64,000 bases of DNA. Source: Chlorobaculum limnaeum (GTDB lineage: Bacteria; Bacteroidota; Chlorobiia; Chlorobiales; Chlorobiaceae). The stretch lies in NCBI RefSeq assembly GCF_001747405.1, contig NZ_CP017305.1:1320001-1384000 (forward strand), written 5' to 3'. The notes beneath the pieces are model-generated. The model was not told where the DNA came from and ran no database searches. It saw nothing but the letters and a program-made list of their open reading frames with translations. Below are positions 62,902 to 64,000 of this stretch, one piece after another. A program made the translations under genes and the position numbers. Each line of letters opens with the position of its first letter. The stretch's first letter is position 1.

Positions 62902-63022
62902 TGTCATTCTGAGTCCGACAAAGTCGGGGGAAGAATCCAGATGAGCCTCGTAAGATATTCTGAATTAGTCAGTTATTACGACGTTCCGAAAAACTGGATT
63001 CTTCACTTCGTTCAGAATGACA
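62902..63022. repeat. MITE-like inverted-repeat element
   Basis: A 121-base element has TGTCATTCTGA at 62902-62912 and its complement TCAGAATGACA at 63012-63022; inside each end, AAGAATCCAG (62931-62940) mirrors CTGGATTCTT (62994-63003). The arms differ in length by 10 bases. Miniature elements with TGTCATTCTGA ends are widespread in bacterial genomes. It sits between hsdM and hsdS, so it may separate them. Confidence 0.75.
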
Positions 63023-63042
63023 ACCCAGATTTTTGTTATCAG

Positions 63043-64000
63043 TCAAGTCGTTGCCTTACGCCCGCGCCTTCCGGCGGTTTTCGGCGCGTTCCCATCCCGC
63101 GCCGCCGATGCCCGTTCGGCCTGAATCCGCGCCAGAAGCTCGCTGGCTGGTTCGTCACGCGGGTCTTGCGGCACCAGCTCGCCGGAAAACGCCGCCTTCA
63201 GAATCGACTGCCGCAGCATCCCGCTCCGCGCCAACTCCGTAGCGCACCACTTCTCAAGCGCATCGATTTGCGAGAAAATATCGTCAACTTTTGATATGAT
63301 TTCTTTTTGTTCGATAGACGAACAAAGAACAAACGGCAGATTTTTAATAATGGAAAGATTCAAAATATCCATTGTTGCACCATGAGCATCAAGGTGATAC
63401 ATTGACTTTAGGAAAGCGCTCTCAAAGTACATTTTGAAGAACTTCGGATCATAAATACTCAAATCAAATGATATTTTAATCAATCGAGGATTTATTATTC
63501 CTGGCTCAATTTTTTCAGGCAAAACCATAACTTTTCCAATTGTCCCGACGAGACTTATAAGAACATCAAAAGGCTTAACTGCACAGCTTTTTAATAACTC
63601 ATATTTTTCCTCATTTATATAATAATCTCCATATTGTGAATCCCCAGATATAACCTGCTCTTGACCATATATTTTATAACCAGAACCCACATAAAACTCT
63701 TTTTTCAGAGCACTACCAAATGGCCCCGCTTTAATTGCATTTTTCTCATCACAAGCTAAACTTTCAATTGATACCCATACCCAAGTATCAGGAATTTGCG
63801 GGAGAGCTGATGTATCTATAATTGTCGGCTCCTGATATTTTCCACGCCCATTCCAGTTCTTTCGTCGCAACTCAAGAATCCGCCGCAAAAGCGCCTCGCC
63901 AGATTCAAGCCGATGCTCGTTCTGCTCACGCCACTCTCTGGTCAATTCACCGGTAACAGCAGCTTTTAAAACAGATTGGCGATAGACGCCAAGCTGTTGC
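63043..64000 (-). CDS. hsdS: Type I restriction specificity subunit HsdS, partial
   Basis: The frame enters from the right edge and about 318 C-terminal codons are visible. It begins inside the central conserved region (LGVYRQSVLKAAVTGELTRE, then WREQNEHRLESGEALLRRIL), continues with the second target-recognition domain (TWVWVSIESLACDEKNAIKAG, HGATMDILNLSIIKNLPFVL) and ends with the distal conserved region (MLRQSILKAAFSGELVPQDP). It determines the second half of the DNA recognition site; the first half is outside. The recognition domain is AT-rich, as usual for exchanged domains. Its stop precedes the MITE-like element. Confidence 0.9.
   Translation of the reverse strand, partial: QQLGVYRQSVLKAAVTGELTREWREQNEHRLESGEALLRRILELRRKNWNGRGKYQEPTIIDTSALPQIPDTWVWVSIESLACDEKNAIKAGPFGSALKKEFYVGSGYKIYGQEQVISGDSQYGDYYINEEKYELLKSCAVKPFDVLISLVGTIGKVMVLPEKIEPGIINPRLIKISFDLSIYDPKFFKMYFESAFLKSMYHLDAHGATMDILNLSIIKNLPFVLCSSIEQKEIISKVDDIFSQIDALEKWCATELARSGMLRQSILKAAFSGELVPQDPRDEPASELLARIQAERASAARDGNAPKTAGRRGRKATT

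Noticed and set aside
61341-62912. 523-codon plus-strand frame
   Set aside because: Antisense to hsdM; spans the in-frame stop only because it is in another frame.
1-64000. tRNA and rRNA genes, riboswitches
   Set aside because: I looked for T-loop patterns and typical leader structures on both strands and saw none; a covariance-model scan would be needed to exclude them.

Overview
The window looks like a chromosome segment from a green sulfur bacterium (Chlorobiaceae, most like Chlorobaculum). The basis is gene content: a soxJXYZAKBW thiosulfate-oxidation cluster without soxCD, a sulfide:quinone reductase, a short CsmB/CsmF-like chlorosome envelope protein, a geranylgeranyl-reductase-family flavoprotein and a GC-rich core. 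I could not test the species assignment.

Layout. 1-2.1 kb: end of a PepD-type dipeptidase and a flavoprotein reductase. 2.3-5.3 kb: an AT-rich island with a two-gene, defence-like pair (Mrr-like nuclease fused to a STAND NTPase, followed by a TIR-like/DUF4062-like domain whose 5' end is disrupted) and a decayed ABC permease. 5.9-29.3 kb: mostly housekeeping genes (argH, prc, class II aldolase, rpiB, ppk1, 5-FCL, pyrC, DUF294/exonuclease pair, BMP-type lipoprotein, RhlE-like helicase), with a pentapeptide-repeat/TIR protein embedded. 29.3-33 kb: an accessory stretch of remnants, a secreted Pro/Asp repeat protein, a secreted PLD-type nuclease, a frameshifted membrane protein, a 52-codon restriction-enzyme stub and a HicAB pair. 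33.1-43.4 kb: reduced-sulfur metabolism (sqr, sox) around a secreted two-gene unit with a GHG...HAC pattern. 43.9-53.1 kb: a methyltransferase, then an AT-rich region with a three-gene type I-C Cascade (cas5c-cas8c-cas7c) lacking cas3, cas4, cas1 and cas2, flanked by short, strongly diverged CRISPR units. 53.1-58.1 kb: a diheme peroxidase, a sirtuin, a DsrE-like protein, a K+ channel and YjdM. 58.2-64 kb: decay and mobile DNA: a multiply frameshifted SWIM-protein pseudogene, an IS1595-type transposase that looks defective, an hsdM interrupted by an in-frame stop, a MITE-like repeat and a partial hsdS.

How genes work together. SQR would oxidise sulfide into the quinone pool; the truncated Sox system would oxidise thiosulfate using SoxAX/K, SoxYZ, SoxB, with SoxW as reductant and SoxJ as a flavoprotein. 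The most unusual element is the CRISPR locus. Its seven repeat copies differ from each other, but six of the seven keep a 6-7 bp hairpin (the seventh keeps 5 bp) if read as minus-strand RNA, with G-U wobbles that would be mismatches on the other strand. This suggests selection for processed RNAs used by a Cascade that can neither acquire spacers nor degrade targets with local genes, so a regulatory or addiction role is a reasonable hypothesis. No tRNA or rRNA gene was recognised.
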